A stretch of 64,000 nucleotides of DNA from Syntrophobacteraceae bacterium (GTDB taxonomy: Bacteria; Desulfobacterota; Syntrophobacteria; Syntrophobacterales; Syntrophobacteraceae): contig JAGPLX010000002.1 of NCBI GenBank assembly GCA_018053185.1, positions 1-64,000 on the forward strand, in the 5' to 3' direction. The notes under the pieces were generated by a model. It made no database searches, was not told where the DNA came from, and saw only the letters and a list, made by a program, of their open reading frames with translations. Below are positions 1 to 8,809 of the stretch, one piece after another; positions within the stretch are counted from its first letter, which is position 1; the number at the start of each line of letters is the position of its first letter. A program made the position numbers and the translations under genes.

Positions 1-21
1 GGTAAGGCAGGGAAATCCCGC

Positions 22-366
22 CTACTGGATTTTCTTGAAGGACAAGGTTCCCGTGCCGGGCAGGTTTATACGGATGATATCTTTCTCGATGCTGCCGACG
101 ATCACACCCCCACCCCTGGTGTTCACTCGAAGCTCTCCCCGTTTGAGGTACCAGGAAAACGGCACTTCCTCCCCACCGATTTTCCACGTGCCCTCCCCGT
201 TTGCCTTGAGGTCCACGAGGATTCCAACCTGTTTTCCGGATTCCATGGGTTCGGCTTTGTAGGTGCCGACCACATCGACGTCCGGTCCGCAAGACAGGAG
301 GAACACCAAGGCCACAACCCAGGGAAGGGGCCACAAACGAGCATGAAATCTTGATTCTTTCATCAT
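22..366 (-). CDS. Small predicted lipoprotein, last gene of a redox operon
   Basis: A 114-residue protein that opens with a basic/hydrophobic signal sequence ending in the lipobox LLSC, so Cys26 is the likely lipidated residue and the mature protein should be anchored to a membrane facing the periplasm. The mature part is a short, glycine-rich, probably beta-stranded domain (motifs GTYKAEP, GTWKIGG, GTLSF) that resembles small lipocalin-like or META-like folds only in general character; I do not recognise a family. It lies 8 bases downstream of the MauE-like gene on the same strand and is probably the last gene of the operon that starts with the thioredoxin-like gene. The function is unknown. 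The call as a real gene rests on the signal peptide, the lipobox and its operon position. Confidence 0.7.
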   Translation of the reverse strand: MMKESRFHARLWPLPWVVALVFLLSCGPDVDVVGTYKAEPMESGKQVGILVDLKANGEGTWKIGGEEVPFSWYLKRGELRVNTRGGGVIVGSIEKDIIRINLPGTGTLSFKKIQ

Positions 367-374
367 GGAACGAC

Positions 375-878
375 CTACCGTGAGGTGGCGGGAGATGGCA
401 CCCTTTTCTTGGCAGACATAGAGAACTCTCCCCGCCGGAAAATGAAAAGTCGGTCATAAAAGTAAATTTGGATCGTAAAGACAAGCAAGGTGATATTTTC
501 CAGGATTTTCTTCCATCCAATGGGCTCTCCCACCGTGTCATAGCAGCCGCAACTGATGGGTGCCCCCCGGTACATGTTGATAAGAACCATGACATTGAAC
601 ATGACCAGCAAGCCCCCAATGATTACAACGGATGCTCGTGACTTGAATCCAATGATGAGAAACAGGCCGCAAACAAATTCGATCCACGGCAGAAAGACCG
701 CTCCGAGGTTGAGCATCCAATAGGGGATGAGCTGGTAGTTGGCTACTGCTTCGGCAAACTGTGCAGGGTAAGGGATCTTGCTCATGCTGGCGTAGATGAA
801 AAAATAGCCGACACAAATCCTGAGAATAAAAGCCAGGTACTCGCTGGTGATGATTCGTTTAATCACGGATCCCATCAT
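375..878 (-). CDS. MauE/DoxX-like integral membrane protein
   Basis: A 167-residue polytopic protein with about four hydrophobic helices and the motif CGC (in SCGCYDT), typical of the MauE branch of the DoxX-like membrane family. MauE proteins are needed for maturation of periplasmic redox enzymes, probably in handling disulfides or electrons, and often sit beside thioredoxin-fold genes. Here the start codon overlaps the stop of the cyclic-nucleotide/rhodanese gene by four bases (ATGA), and a TlpA-like thioredoxin lies one gene further upstream. That context supports a role in envelope thiol or redox chemistry rather than methylamine use, because no mauA or mauB gene is present. The exact substrate is not inferable from the sequence. 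Confidence 0.78.
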   Translation of the reverse strand: MMGSVIKRIITSEYLAFILRICVGYFFIYASMSKIPYPAQFAEAVANYQLIPYWMLNLGAVFLPWIEFVCGLFLIIGFKSRASVVIIGGLLVMFNVMVLINMYRGAPISCGCYDTVGEPIGWKKILENITLLVFTIQIYFYDRLFIFRRGEFSMSAKKRVPSPATSR

Positions 879-1792
879 TTCTTCGTGTTCTCCACCACGG
901 GATAGCCGCTTCGCTCCCAGGCCGACAATCCGTCCTCCAGGATTTTGACGTTGGTATAGCCTCGAAGCATGAGTTTGCTGGCGACCTCGAGATCATACAG
1001 CTTGCTCACGGTCCTGCCGTAAACGATGATCTCCCTGTTTTTATCCTCTTCCGCGAAATTCATCATGTAGACAATGTCGAACAGGGCCAGGGGCATGTTG
1101 ACCGCCCCCTTGATGTGCCGCTTGCCGTAAAAATTGGGGGGCCTGGCATCCACAATGAGGGCATCTCCGCGCTGAACCTCTTCCATGGCCGATGCAGGAC
1201 TAATGGTGGGGATGGACCCTCGGTCGGGGAACTTGGGAAACAAGGGGATGCCGTTGGGGTTGGATGAATTGAATACGAGGGCCAGGACAATACTCACCCC
1301 GAACACCACCACAAAGTCCAGCCACGACAGCTTGGTGGCCTTGTAAGCTACTTGAGCTTCCGTTTCCAGGAGTTTCTGGCTTTGAAGAAGCCACCCTCTG
1401 ATTTCCTTCGCAAAGGCCCGGGAGACATCGGGACAATCCCTCAAAATGCGATCGAACTGATCCTTAGAAAGGACCATCAGGTGGGTCTCTTCCAGGGTCT
1501 CGATGTAAGCGGACCTGGGTTCTCCCGTCAGCAGGGCCATTTCTCCAAAGCTATCCCCGGGACCCAGAACCGCCAGGTCCGTTTCCATGTCCTCTCCCAA
1601 CCTTCGGAAGACCCGTACTTTTCCAGAACTGATGATGAAAAAGCTGTCCCCGGGGTCTCCTTCCCTGATAACGACCGTGTTTCCCGGAAAGACAACATTC
1701 CGTATCGCCCTGGCGATCTCGTCCAACTTCTCCCTGGGAACGTCGCGAAAAATGGTACTTTCCTTGAGTCGCTTCCTTTGGCTCTCGGCCAT
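875..1792 (-). CDS. Cyclic-nucleotide-binding domain / membrane helix / rhodanese-like protein
   Basis: A 305-residue fusion. Residues 10-125 are a CRP-type cyclic-nucleotide-binding domain with a recognisable phosphate-binding cassette (FGEMALLTGEPRSA, about 82-95). A single hydrophobic helix follows near 157-175. Residues 195-300 are a rhodanese fold (IVDARPPNFYGKRHIKGAVNMP). The position of the rhodanese catalytic cysteine is occupied by glycine (IIVYGRTVS, about G259), so sulfur transfer by the usual mechanism is not expected and the domain probably binds a ligand or partner. There is no DNA-binding helix-turn-helix, so this is not a transcription factor. The gene starts 6 bases after the thioredoxin-like gene and overlaps the MauE-like gene, which indicates translational coupling in one operon. 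Confidence 0.85.
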   Translation of the reverse strand: MAESQRKRLKESTIFRDVPREKLDEIARAIRNVVFPGNTVVIREGDPGDSFFIISSGKVRVFRRLGEDMETDLAVLGPGDSFGEMALLTGEPRSAYIETLEETHLMVLSKDQFDRILRDCPDVSRAFAKEIRGWLLQSQKLLETEAQVAYKATKLSWLDFVVVFGVSIVLALVFNSSNPNGIPLFPKFPDRGSIPTISPASAMEEVQRGDALIVDARPPNFYGKRHIKGAVNMPLALFDIVYMMNFAEEDKNREIIVYGRTVSKLYDLEVASKLMLRGYTNVKILEDGLSAWERSGYPVVENTKK

Positions 1793-1798
1793 GGCTCT

Positions 1799-2374
1799 CT
1801 ACAGCTTCTTGTGGAATTCTCTCAATTGTTTCAGATAACCGTCAAAATCCTGGATGACTCCGCGATGGCTCGAGAGAATCTTCCCGCTGTTGGTCACCAG
1901 GATCGTGGTCGGTGTGTCCACTCCTCCTACAGCCACGGAAATGGAGAAGTCCTCGTCGGGGAAGATGGGAAAAGGAACCTTGAAGTTCTTCTTGTAGGCT
2001 TCAATCTGCGCCCGGTTATTCCCCACGGCAATGCCGATGATCTTCACATCCTTGGCCAGGGCCGGATCTCCCTGGATCACCTTGTAGAGCCTGTTCATCA
2101 ACGGCGCATGGGCGTGGCACTGGGGACACATAACTCCCAGAAACTCGATGCAAATGAGCTTGGCTCCGACCTTGGAAAGCGTGAAAGGGTCTTTGGTCTT
2201 CAGGCCCAGGTAGGTCTGGGTCTGGGTCGAGTCAGGTTCCGGAAACGTGAATGCAGCCAGTTGGGATCCCGGAGAAAACTGTTCATCTTCTGAACCGTGG
2301 GCAGGACAACACGGGAGGAGAGTAAACAGGCAAATCAGAAAAACAAAAACCCTCGCGCTCCATTTTGGATTCAT
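1799..2374 (-). CDS. TlpA-like periplasmic thioredoxin-fold protein
   Basis: A 191-residue AhpC/TSA or TlpA-type redoxin. I chose the ATG at 2374 because an AGGAGGT-like ribosome site (plus-strand acctcc, 2382-2387) lies seven bases upstream and a typical signal peptide begins there; a longer reading frame adds 19 residues without a ribosome site. The thioredoxin active site is CPQC at residues 83-86, preceded by a beta strand (LICIEFLG), with a cis-proline region at GVDTPTTILV. The protein is expected to be exported and to work as a thiol-disulfide reductant. It heads a four-gene minus-strand operon with a CNB/rhodanese protein, a MauE-like protein and a lipoprotein. A role in reducing or maturing an envelope protein is likely, but the partner is not visible. 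Confidence 0.85.
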   Translation of the reverse strand: MNPKWSARVFVFLICLFTLLPCCPAHGSEDEQFSPGSQLAAFTFPEPDSTQTQTYLGLKTKDPFTLSKVGAKLICIEFLGVMCPQCHAHAPLMNRLYKVIQGDPALAKDVKIIGIAVGNNRAQIEAYKKNFKVPFPIFPDEDFSISVAVGGVDTPTTILVTNSGKILSSHRGVIQDFDGYLKQLREFHKKL

Positions 2375-2740
2375 GGGCCATACCTCCATTTGCAGATGGG
2401 GATGTTGCGGTCGGATGGGTTCATTCAGCACCCCTGGGAGAAGAAAATCCGATAAGTACAGAGTGATTCCTAAACCATAAAAAGCCTAGTCGATCAAGTA
2501 ATTTGTGCAGACGCCCCGGGAATGGAGCCGGCAACAACAAACTAATCTGCCGAGCTGATGAGTTGTTGGGAAGAAACCCTTCTTCCCGGGTTCCCCCAAA
2601 AGAAACTCGATGGAATCCGGAGGGGACATCTTTGGGTTTCCCTTTCCATGGATTGGGGTTTCTGGTATAGATGAGTCGCGGCCTGGAAATGTGCCGGAGG
2701 TGAAATCGAGCGTGTTTTGGGAAAGGGGGAATTGAATGTC
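2375..2740. other. Intergenic region between divergent genes
   Basis: This gap separates the minus-strand thioredoxin operon from the plus-strand small membrane protein, so promoters for both should lie here. I see no convincing consensus promoter, RNA gene or repeat. Open frames on the minus strand across 2486-3222 are proline-rich, lack a recognisable domain and overlap the better-supported plus-strand gene, so I do not call them. Confidence 0.4.
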
Positions 2741-3010
2741 GTGAGCGACGGTTCTGGCTTGAACGATGCCGAATTGCAGACGGAAGTGAACATCCTCCTC
2801 AAGTGGGGGATTATTTTTGGATTTGGCTGGCTGCTCGGCTTTGGTTCCCTGGTGGCCGTCTTTTTCGGCGTTCGGGCATTCAGGATTGTGTGGATTTCCG
2901 GGGGGCTCGTCCATGGAACAGGAAAAGCGGTTTTCTGTATAATTTTAGGGATCTTGGGGCTTCTTCCATGGGTGTGGCGCGGGTATGTCGCGTTTCCAAA
3001 ACTCTTTTGA
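2741..3010 (+). CDS. Small DUF4190-like membrane protein
   Basis: An 89-residue protein with two hydrophobic segments separated by a short polar loop (VFFGVRAFRIVWISGG, then GKAVFCIILGILGLLPWV). The pattern of a helix, a loop with GG, then GKxxxxxxILGILGLL is that of DUF4190-type small membrane proteins, whose function is unknown. I prefer the GTG at 2741, which has a purine-rich AAGGGGG about ten bases upstream, over the TTG at 2717. Nothing in the neighbourhood, a rhomboid gene 250 bases downstream, fixes its role. It could be a chance frame, but its amino-acid composition is that of a real membrane protein. Confidence 0.5.
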   Translation: MSDGSGLNDAELQTEVNILLKWGIIFGFGWLLGFGSLVAVFFGVRAFRIVWISGGLVHGTGKAVFCIILGILGLLPWVWRGYVAFPKLF

Positions 3011-3263
3011 GCTCCGGTCGGGGTCTCGTAGAGCCGTCCAGGACGGACATCGGGAAACCGGAAAAGGCTGGAAAACCCGATTATCCGGCCCTTTTTTTCA
3101 GAGATTGCCCCACAGGGAATGAGAGAATCCGCTCCGAAAATGAACTTGTCGGTAAACAGAACAGGCCGAACAGGAAGGGAAGGATGGGACCCGGACTTCC
3201 CCTCCCACGTGGTGAAGACCATCCCTTTGCCCCTCGACCGGGATTGAAGGCAGGCGGAAAAAC

Positions 3264-4103
3264 ATGGGAGACCCCGAGCGATCCTCCATTCTTTGTCCCA
3301 ATTGCCGACGCTTGATCAGCAGGCATGAACCCATCTGTCCCCATTGCGGCCTCAGGCACCCGGGAACATGGAGTCACCTGGATGGGTGGATCCAGAAGAT
3401 CCGACACCCCGAAGACATCTTAAAAGCCATCATCTGGGTCAACGTCGGGATGTTTGTCCTCTCCCTGTTACTGAACCCTTCCTTGAGGGCGCTTTCCCTG
3501 GATCCCTTCTCGTTGCTTTCTCCCGACAACCGTAGTCTGCTCCTCCTCGGAGCCACGGGGAGCATTCCCATCGATCGTCTTCATCGTTGGTGGACCCTGT
3601 TGTCTGCGAACTACCTGCATGCAGGGATCCTCCATATTGCTTTCAACATGATTGCCCTGCGGCAAATCGGCCTCCTGATCCTCTATGAATTCGGGATTTC
3701 TCGAACGGTCATCCTCTATACACTCTCCGGGATGAGTGGTTACTTGCTTTCCTATCTTGCAGGGGTTCCTTTCACCCTTGGAGCTTCCACAGCCGTCTGC
3801 GGTCTGATCGGCGCAGCTCTTTATTTCGGCAGAAGCCGCGGTGGATCGTTTGGACGAATGGTGTACCGGCAGGTGGGAGGATGGGCCCTGGGGATCTTCC
3901 TTTTCGGGCTCCTGGTTCCCGGAATCAACAACTGGGGGCACGGCGGAGGGTTGCTTTCGGGGGCCGGGCTGGCTTTCCTGCTGGGATACCAGGAGCGAAA
4001 GCCCGAGAATCTTTTCCACAAATTCCTGGCCGTCGCTTGCATGGTTTCGACCCTGGCTGTTCTCGGGTGGGCGGTGATGTCAGCCCTGCTGATTCGTTCC
4101 TGA
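3264..4103 (+). CDS. Rhomboid-family intramembrane serine protease with N-terminal zinc ribbon
   Basis: A 279-residue protein. Residues 11-28 carry two CxxC knuckles (CPNC, CPHC) forming a cytoplasmic zinc ribbon. The rest is a six-helix rhomboid core with the conserved HxxxxHxxxN element in the second helix (His119, His124, Asn128), a catalytic serine in GAST (about Ser175) and a catalytic histidine in NNWGHGGG (about His226). Rhomboids cut type I membrane proteins within the bilayer. The GxSx motif reads GASTAV rather than the more usual GASGAI, but the serine is retained, so activity is plausible. The gene appears monocistronic, with no substrate candidate next to it. Zinc-ribbon rhomboids are known in many bacteria and their regulation by the ribbon is not established. 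Confidence 0.88.
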   Translation: MGDPERSSILCPNCRRLISRHEPICPHCGLRHPGTWSHLDGWIQKIRHPEDILKAIIWVNVGMFVLSLLLNPSLRALSLDPFSLLSPDNRSLLLLGATGSIPIDRLHRWWTLLSANYLHAGILHIAFNMIALRQIGLLILYEFGISRTVILYTLSGMSGYLLSYLAGVPFTLGASTAVCGLIGAALYFGRSRGGSFGRMVYRQVGGWALGIFLFGLLVPGINNWGHGGGLLSGAGLAFLLGYQERKPENLFHKFLAVACMVSTLAVLGWAVMSALLIRS

Positions 4104-4633
4104 ACCATCGAGGAAATCTCCATGGGACCGGCTTTGCCGGTACCTTTCCTCTTCTTGTTCCTGCATCCGACGGCACTCGGGAATCCCTGGATCGCCGCCT
4201 CCGGGACAGGGTCTTTTTGTGCACTTTATGCAAATTTCATTTGACAGGACCAAACCCTCCAGGTAGTATCCGCTCATGTATTTTCCACTTCTCTTCTTTT
4301 TAGCCCCTTCCGCGGGAGCGGGGCCTGTCGGAAGGGGCAAGAACCCATTTTAAGGCATCCAGGGGACCGGCGTTTTTCGAGCAACCGTCTTTCCCCCAAA
4401 GGGGGGGTCACGCGGGCGGCATCTCTCTGCAGCGTCATTCATCGAGCAAATCGGCATGGAGGTCGTTCCTGTTCCTGGTAACGAGCTCTTTCCCCGGAAT
4501 TTCCGAGGCTTGAAGAAAACGGCGATCGAAGGCATTTTTCCATGGATTCGATGGAGCGACTCGGGTAAGTTTTTGAGCATTCGAACGGTTTCAGGCAAAT
4601 CATCTGTTCTCGGGAAAAGGTGGGGAGACAGAG
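4104..4633. other. Intergenic region with a perfect 10-bp inverted repeat
   Basis: No supported gene. The only clear structure is a perfect 10-base inverted repeat, with arms at 4303-4312 and 4329-4338 (GCCCCTTCCG / CGGAAGGGGC) around a 16-base loop. Neither strand has a U-run directly after the hairpin, so it is not a standard intrinsic terminator. Short open frames here lack protein-like composition. Confidence 0.45.
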
Positions 4634-4903
4634 ATGATCTTTTCCATTCAAGCCGTCCTGGGGGCTACTTTATTGTACGCCGGATGGATGACGCTGGATC
4701 GCCATTTCACCGCGGGGGTCGTCATGTGCCTCGTGGGTGTACTCTGCAGCGTGAGGCCGGTCCTGCAGGTGGGGGGGGTGGTGCGACAAATGTGGCCTGC
4801 TTCCCCGAAGGCCTCGAGAAAAAAGCGATCGGCCAAAATCATCGAGATCCAACCGCGTCATTCTCAGGACAGGCCCGAGAGGAAACCTCCCACAATCCAC
4901 TGA
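4634..4903 (+). CDS. Small hypothetical membrane protein
   Basis: An 89-residue frame with two hydrophobic stretches (IFSIQAVLGATLLYAGWM and AGVVMCLVGVLCSVRPVLQVGGVV) and a basic, polar tail rich in K, R, S and P. The amino-acid pattern is that of a small inner-membrane protein with a cytoplasmic tail. A weak purine-rich site (GGGGAGACAGAG) precedes the ATG. I do not recognise a family. It sits alone between the rhomboid gene and the SYLF gene, about 100 bases upstream of the latter, and may be co-transcribed with it. The main doubt is whether it is expressed at all. Confidence 0.45.
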   Translation: MIFSIQAVLGATLLYAGWMTLDRHFTAGVVMCLVGVLCSVRPVLQVGGVVRQMWPASPKASRKKRSAKIIEIQPRHSQDRPERKPPTIH

Positions 4904-5001
4904 TCGGATGGTTTGAAATTACCGAATAAAATTACAGGTCGGAGGGTGACTTCCCTTGGTTTTGCCCTTGGACAGCACGTAGAAGGGAGAATCTCCAGGA
5001 A

Positions 5002-5697
5002 ATGCCGTCCCTACGGGTTTTTATTTGGATCTTTTTCTTGTCTCTCGCACTCCTGGCCGCCCCTCACCAGTTGTGCGGAAGCACCAAGGAAGTGTCCAGG
5101 GTTCAGTCGGCCACGACGGTTTTGAACGAGATCATGGAGGTCCCCGAAAATGCCGTGCCTCCATCGTTGTTGAACAACGCTCGAGCCGTTGTCATCATCC
5201 CAAGCACGCTCAAGGCCGGATTCGTGATCGGCGCACGGTACGGGGAAGGAGTGCTGGTAGGCAGGAACTCCAGGGGCCAGTGGGGCAATCCTCTCTTTGT
5301 GAAGTTTTTCGGAGGAAGTGTCGGCTGGCAGATTGGAGCTCAGGCCACGGACGTGATTCTCGTCTTCAAGACAATGCGTGGTGTCGAAGCCGTCACGAGC
5401 GGAAAATTCACCTTGGGATTGGATGCCTCGGTAGCGGCGGGTCCGGTGGGCAGACATGCCGAAGCCGATACGGACATCCAGCTCAGGGTGGAGATCCTTT
5501 CCTACTCGAGGAGCAGGGGATTGTTCGCTGGCGTAGCCCTCGAAGGAACATCGCTCCAGATGAATTACTCGGCCAATGCAGCTTTCTATGGGATGGCCGG
5601 CTTGTTGCCGCTCCAAATCATTGAAAGCGAAGACCTGGAGGCACCCTCGGCCGCACTCGAGTTGAGGCAGGTCCTTGCCCGTCACGCGGGTGTTTAG
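5002..5697 (+). CDS. SYLF (Ysc84-type) lipid-binding domain protein, exported
   Basis: A 231-residue protein with an N-terminal signal peptide (IWIFFLSLALLAAPHQLCG) followed by one SYLF domain (about residues 35-225). Typical features are the IPxxxKAGFVIGARYGEGVL strand region, the glycine-rich FFGGSVGWQIGAQATDVILVF segment and the SYSRSRGLFAGVALEG segment near the end. SYLF domains bind phosphoinositides in eukaryotes; bacterial versions are periplasmic or envelope proteins of largely unknown function. The length is normal for the bacterial family. The start has a short purine-rich site (CCAGGA). No operon partner is evident downstream, where the next gene is an exported ankyrin protein 290 bases away. 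An envelope lipid-binding role is an inference from the family. Confidence 0.85.
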   Translation: MPSLRVFIWIFFLSLALLAAPHQLCGSTKEVSRVQSATTVLNEIMEVPENAVPPSLLNNARAVVIIPSTLKAGFVIGARYGEGVLVGRNSRGQWGNPLFVKFFGGSVGWQIGAQATDVILVFKTMRGVEAVTSGKFTLGLDASVAAGPVGRHAEADTDIQLRVEILSYSRSRGLFAGVALEGTSLQMNYSANAAFYGMAGLLPLQIIESEDLEAPSAALELRQVLARHAGV

Positions 5698-5990
5698 GCG
5701 GTTGGATTCACACCGTACTGTTCTCGGTTTGGCCGGGGGGGGTGGAGGTTCCTGAGCATGATGCCCGGGAAATGAGCGTCCGTCGTGCGGCAGGTGTAAC
5801 GGCAGAAGTTCCTGAAACTCATGAACACCCTGTCTTCTTCGAAGGGTCTACTCGACCCTTCCTTGTACTTTGCCGTGGCACCGGACGGAACCGTGGGTTT
5901 GCGTCGGTTTTTGAAGCAGGATTGAGGAGGAAAGCCGAACAATGAAGAAGTAGACGACCTGCACGGGAGTACTCGGAAAAGGAGGGCAAG

Positions 5991-6824
5991 ATGTTTGTCT
6001 CATACCGGAAAAAAGGAGGTTTGCGGCGATCACTCGTCATGTGCGTGGTCTTGATGGCAGGGGTGACAATCCTTGAGGGGGTCCCCCAGACTATGGCTCA
6101 GACCGCGGGTCCTTCAAAACAACAACTGGAACTCAATTCCAACCTCATCCAATGGGCCCGGGAAGGTGACGTCCGGAAGGTCGAGGACTTCCTGTCCCAA
6201 GGGGCCGATGTGAATGCAAGGGATGCGGACGGAATGACTCCCTTGATGCACGCGGCCATTCGGGGACATGATGCGGTCGTGCCGGTACTGCTTCACGCCG
6301 GTGCCGCCGTCAATCTTGGGGACGGAAACGGAGTCACCGCCCTCATGCATGCGTCCTGGGCCGGGAACATGGAGGTACTGCGGATCCTGCTCAACAACGG
6401 AGCGGACATCAACCTTCGCAACGCGGACAAGTGGCCCTGCTTGAAAAAGAAAGGCGTGACCGCCTTGATGGCGGCTGCCATGAACGGCAATCTCGAAATT
6501 GCTTCCCTCCTGATTGCCAACGGGGCATCCGTGAACGACCAGGACGATGACGGACAAACCCCGCTCATGCTGGCAACCCGTGGCGGTTATGTCCGGATGA
6601 TCAGGTTCCTGCTGAGTAGAAATGCCGACACCGAATTGAGGGACAAGTACGGTCGAACTCCCCTGACAGCCGCGGTGCAGCTGGGGGACATTCCTGCGGC
6701 CGTGACCTTGCTGAAGGGGGGGGCCGACATATACGCGTCGGACATCAACAAACTGAGTCCCCAAGATTACGCCTGGACTCTGGGGTATGACGACATCCTG
6801 CGTGTCATGAATCAACAACCCTGA
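5991..6824 (+). CDS. Exported ankyrin-repeat protein
   Basis: A 277-residue protein with a signal peptide (helix LVMCVVLMAGVTILEGV, probable cleavage near TMAQ) followed by about six ankyrin repeats between residues 45 and 272. Repeat hallmarks such as DVNARDADGMTPLMHAA, GNGVTALMHASWAGN and DDDGQTPLMLATRGG occur at about 33-residue spacing, with one repeat enlarged by a short insertion (NADKWPCLKKK). Ankyrin repeats form protein-binding solenoids. Exported ankyrin proteins are frequent in Proteobacteria and are sometimes encoded beside catalases, but here the catalase is 13 kb away. The ribosome site AGGAGGGCAAG lies directly upstream of the ATG. The binding partner is unknown. Confidence 0.88.
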   Translation: MFVSYRKKGGLRRSLVMCVVLMAGVTILEGVPQTMAQTAGPSKQQLELNSNLIQWAREGDVRKVEDFLSQGADVNARDADGMTPLMHAAIRGHDAVVPVLLHAGAAVNLGDGNGVTALMHASWAGNMEVLRILLNNGADINLRNADKWPCLKKKGVTALMAAAMNGNLEIASLLIANGASVNDQDDDGQTPLMLATRGGYVRMIRFLLSRNADTELRDKYGRTPLTAAVQLGDIPAAVTLLKGGADIYASDINKLSPQDYAWTLGYDDILRVMNQQP

Positions 6825-7016
6825 TGCCTGCGGCGACTGAAAATTTCCCAAGGTCCATCAAAAAATGACGTGAATAGCGATGACCCGGGAGAATGCGGAC
6901 AGTCGGGGGGATTCAATAGTTGTCAAGACACCCCTGGTTGCAGGGATTTCCATCACTTATCCTGTATTTCGATGACGCTGGTGTCCCCTTCCCCATCAAG
7001 GAGTAAGGTAAATAGT

Positions 7017-8809
7017 GTGAAGGAGAGCACCCCGAGACTGCCGTGGCGAACCGGGGTCCTTGAGAAGCATGGACGGCCTGGACATATTCAGGGTATCCTT
7101 TTGAGTGTTGTCGTCGGGGTCATTGCCGGATTAGGGGCCATCCTCTTTGAAGACCTGCTCCGACTGGTACTCCATCAGGTTCTTTTTTTGAACACCGGAT
7201 TTCGAGAACCCCTTCAAGGTTCCGAGGCGGCTCTCGTGGAGAACCTTGCGTCGGTGCGATCTTGGCTCTTCCTGATCATCCCGACCTTGGGCGGCCTAGC
7301 GGCCGGGCTGATGGTTTTCTTCGTGGCTCCCGAAGCCGAAGGTCATGGTACCGATGCCATGATCGATGCATTTCACCGCCGGGGAGGGTATATCCGCAAA
7401 AGGGTCCCCATTGTGAAGATTCTGGCCTCAGCCGTCACCATCGGCAGTGGGGGTTCCGCGGGAAAAGAGGGCCCCATCGCACAGATCGGGGCGGGATTTG
7501 GGTCGCTTCTGGCATCGATATTACGGCTTCGTCCGCGCGACCGGCGCATCCTGGTCCTGGCCGGGGCTTCGGGGGGCATAGGGGCGATCTTTCATGCTCC
7601 CTTGGGGGCGGCCCTGTTCGCGCCGGAGGTCCTTTACCGGGATACGGAATTCGAATCCGACGCAATCCTGCCCTGCATCATCTCTTCCATTGTGGCCTCC
7701 TCCCTGTTCGACCAGTATTTTGGACGCCAGGCCCTGTTTTTCCCGGTCCCGTGGATTTCAACGTGGTCGAACTCGCCGCTTACGGCCTTTTCGGGCTGGT
7801 ATGCGCGGGGGTCGGCTATGTGTATGTCAAAGTTTTCTACGGATCGAGGGACCGGATTTTCCGTCCCATCCGAATTCCCAAGGTGTTCAAACCGGCACTG
7901 GGAGGGTTCTTTCTGGGTCTGACGGCACTGCTCTGTCCCCCGATCATGAACGGCGGATATGGTTGGATTCAGGCAGCCATGGAAGGCAAGATTTTCTGGG
8001 GTACCATGTTTTTTCTGGTTTTCATGAAAATCGTGGCCACTTCCTGCACCATCAGTTCCGGGGGCAGCGGCGGAGTGTTCGGACCTTCGGTATTCATGGG
8101 GGCGATGCTGGGAGGAGCCTTCGGCTTTCTCGGCCACGGTCTCGTCCCCCAGTGGGTAGTGAATCCGTCGGCATTTGTGGTGGTGGGTATAGGGGGCTTT
8201 TTCGGGGGAGTTGCCAAAGTGCCCATCTCTTCCATCATCATGGCCTGTGAAATGTGCGGCAACTACACGTTGCTGGTCCCTCTAATGCTGGTTTCGGCCA
8301 TATCCTACACTGCTCTGGGAAAAGCGAGCCTCTACGAAAAACAGACCGGATCGCGACTTACCTCACCGGCCCACATAGGGGAATTTGCGGGGCAGATCCT
8401 GGAAGAGCTCCAGGTGCAACATGCGGTGTCCAACCGTCCCGTGACCTCCATACTGGAAAATACGCCTTTTCACGAGCTCCTGAAAGTTGTCGTCAATTCT
8501 CAGGACTTCCATTTTCCCGTGGTGAACGGCGAAGGGAAAATGACAGGGATTCTTTCCCTGAACGACATCCGGCAAGTGATGTTGGAGGAAAGCATCGCCG
8601 ATCTTATTGTGGCCAAGGATGTGGCCACCCCGAAAGTGGTGACTGTGTTTACGGATGAAAGCCTGCAGTCTGCCTTACACAAAATGATTCAGATCGATGT
8701 GGACGAGTTACCGGTCGTCCGCAGGGAAGAACCTCATTGCATCGTCACCATGATCTCCAAGCGGGACATCATCAGTCACTACTACGAACAAATTCGCTCG
8801 TTCAGTTGA
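7017..8809 (+). pseudogene. ClC-family chloride channel/transporter with CBS pair, frameshifted
   Basis: Two consecutive frames together encode one ClC protein of about 600 residues. The first (to about 7745) contains the selectivity region GSGGSAGKEGP and helices up to FDQYFGRQALFFP. The second (one base out of phase, from about 7745 to 8809) resumes at DFNVVELAAYGLFG and includes GSGGSGGVFGPSVFMG, further helices and two C-terminal CBS domains (PVTSILENTPFHELL and KVVTVFTDESLQSAL). The change of frame fits loss of one base near the T-run in CTGTTTTTCCC at about 7735-7745. No canonical slippery heptamer with a downstream structure is evident, so a sequencing indel or a recent inactivating mutation is more likely than programmed frameshifting. 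I prefer the GTG start at 7017, with AAGGAG 12 bases upstream; an ATG at 6972 is possible. Confidence 0.82.

Noticed and set aside
1352-2293. A 313-codon plus-strand frame
   Set aside because: It lies antisense to the CNB/rhodanese and thioredoxin genes, both of which have clear motifs.
7735-7745. Programmed -1 frameshift in the ClC gene
   Set aside because: The local sequence does not form a canonical X XXY YYZ heptamer in the reading frame and ClC genes are not known to use frameshifting.
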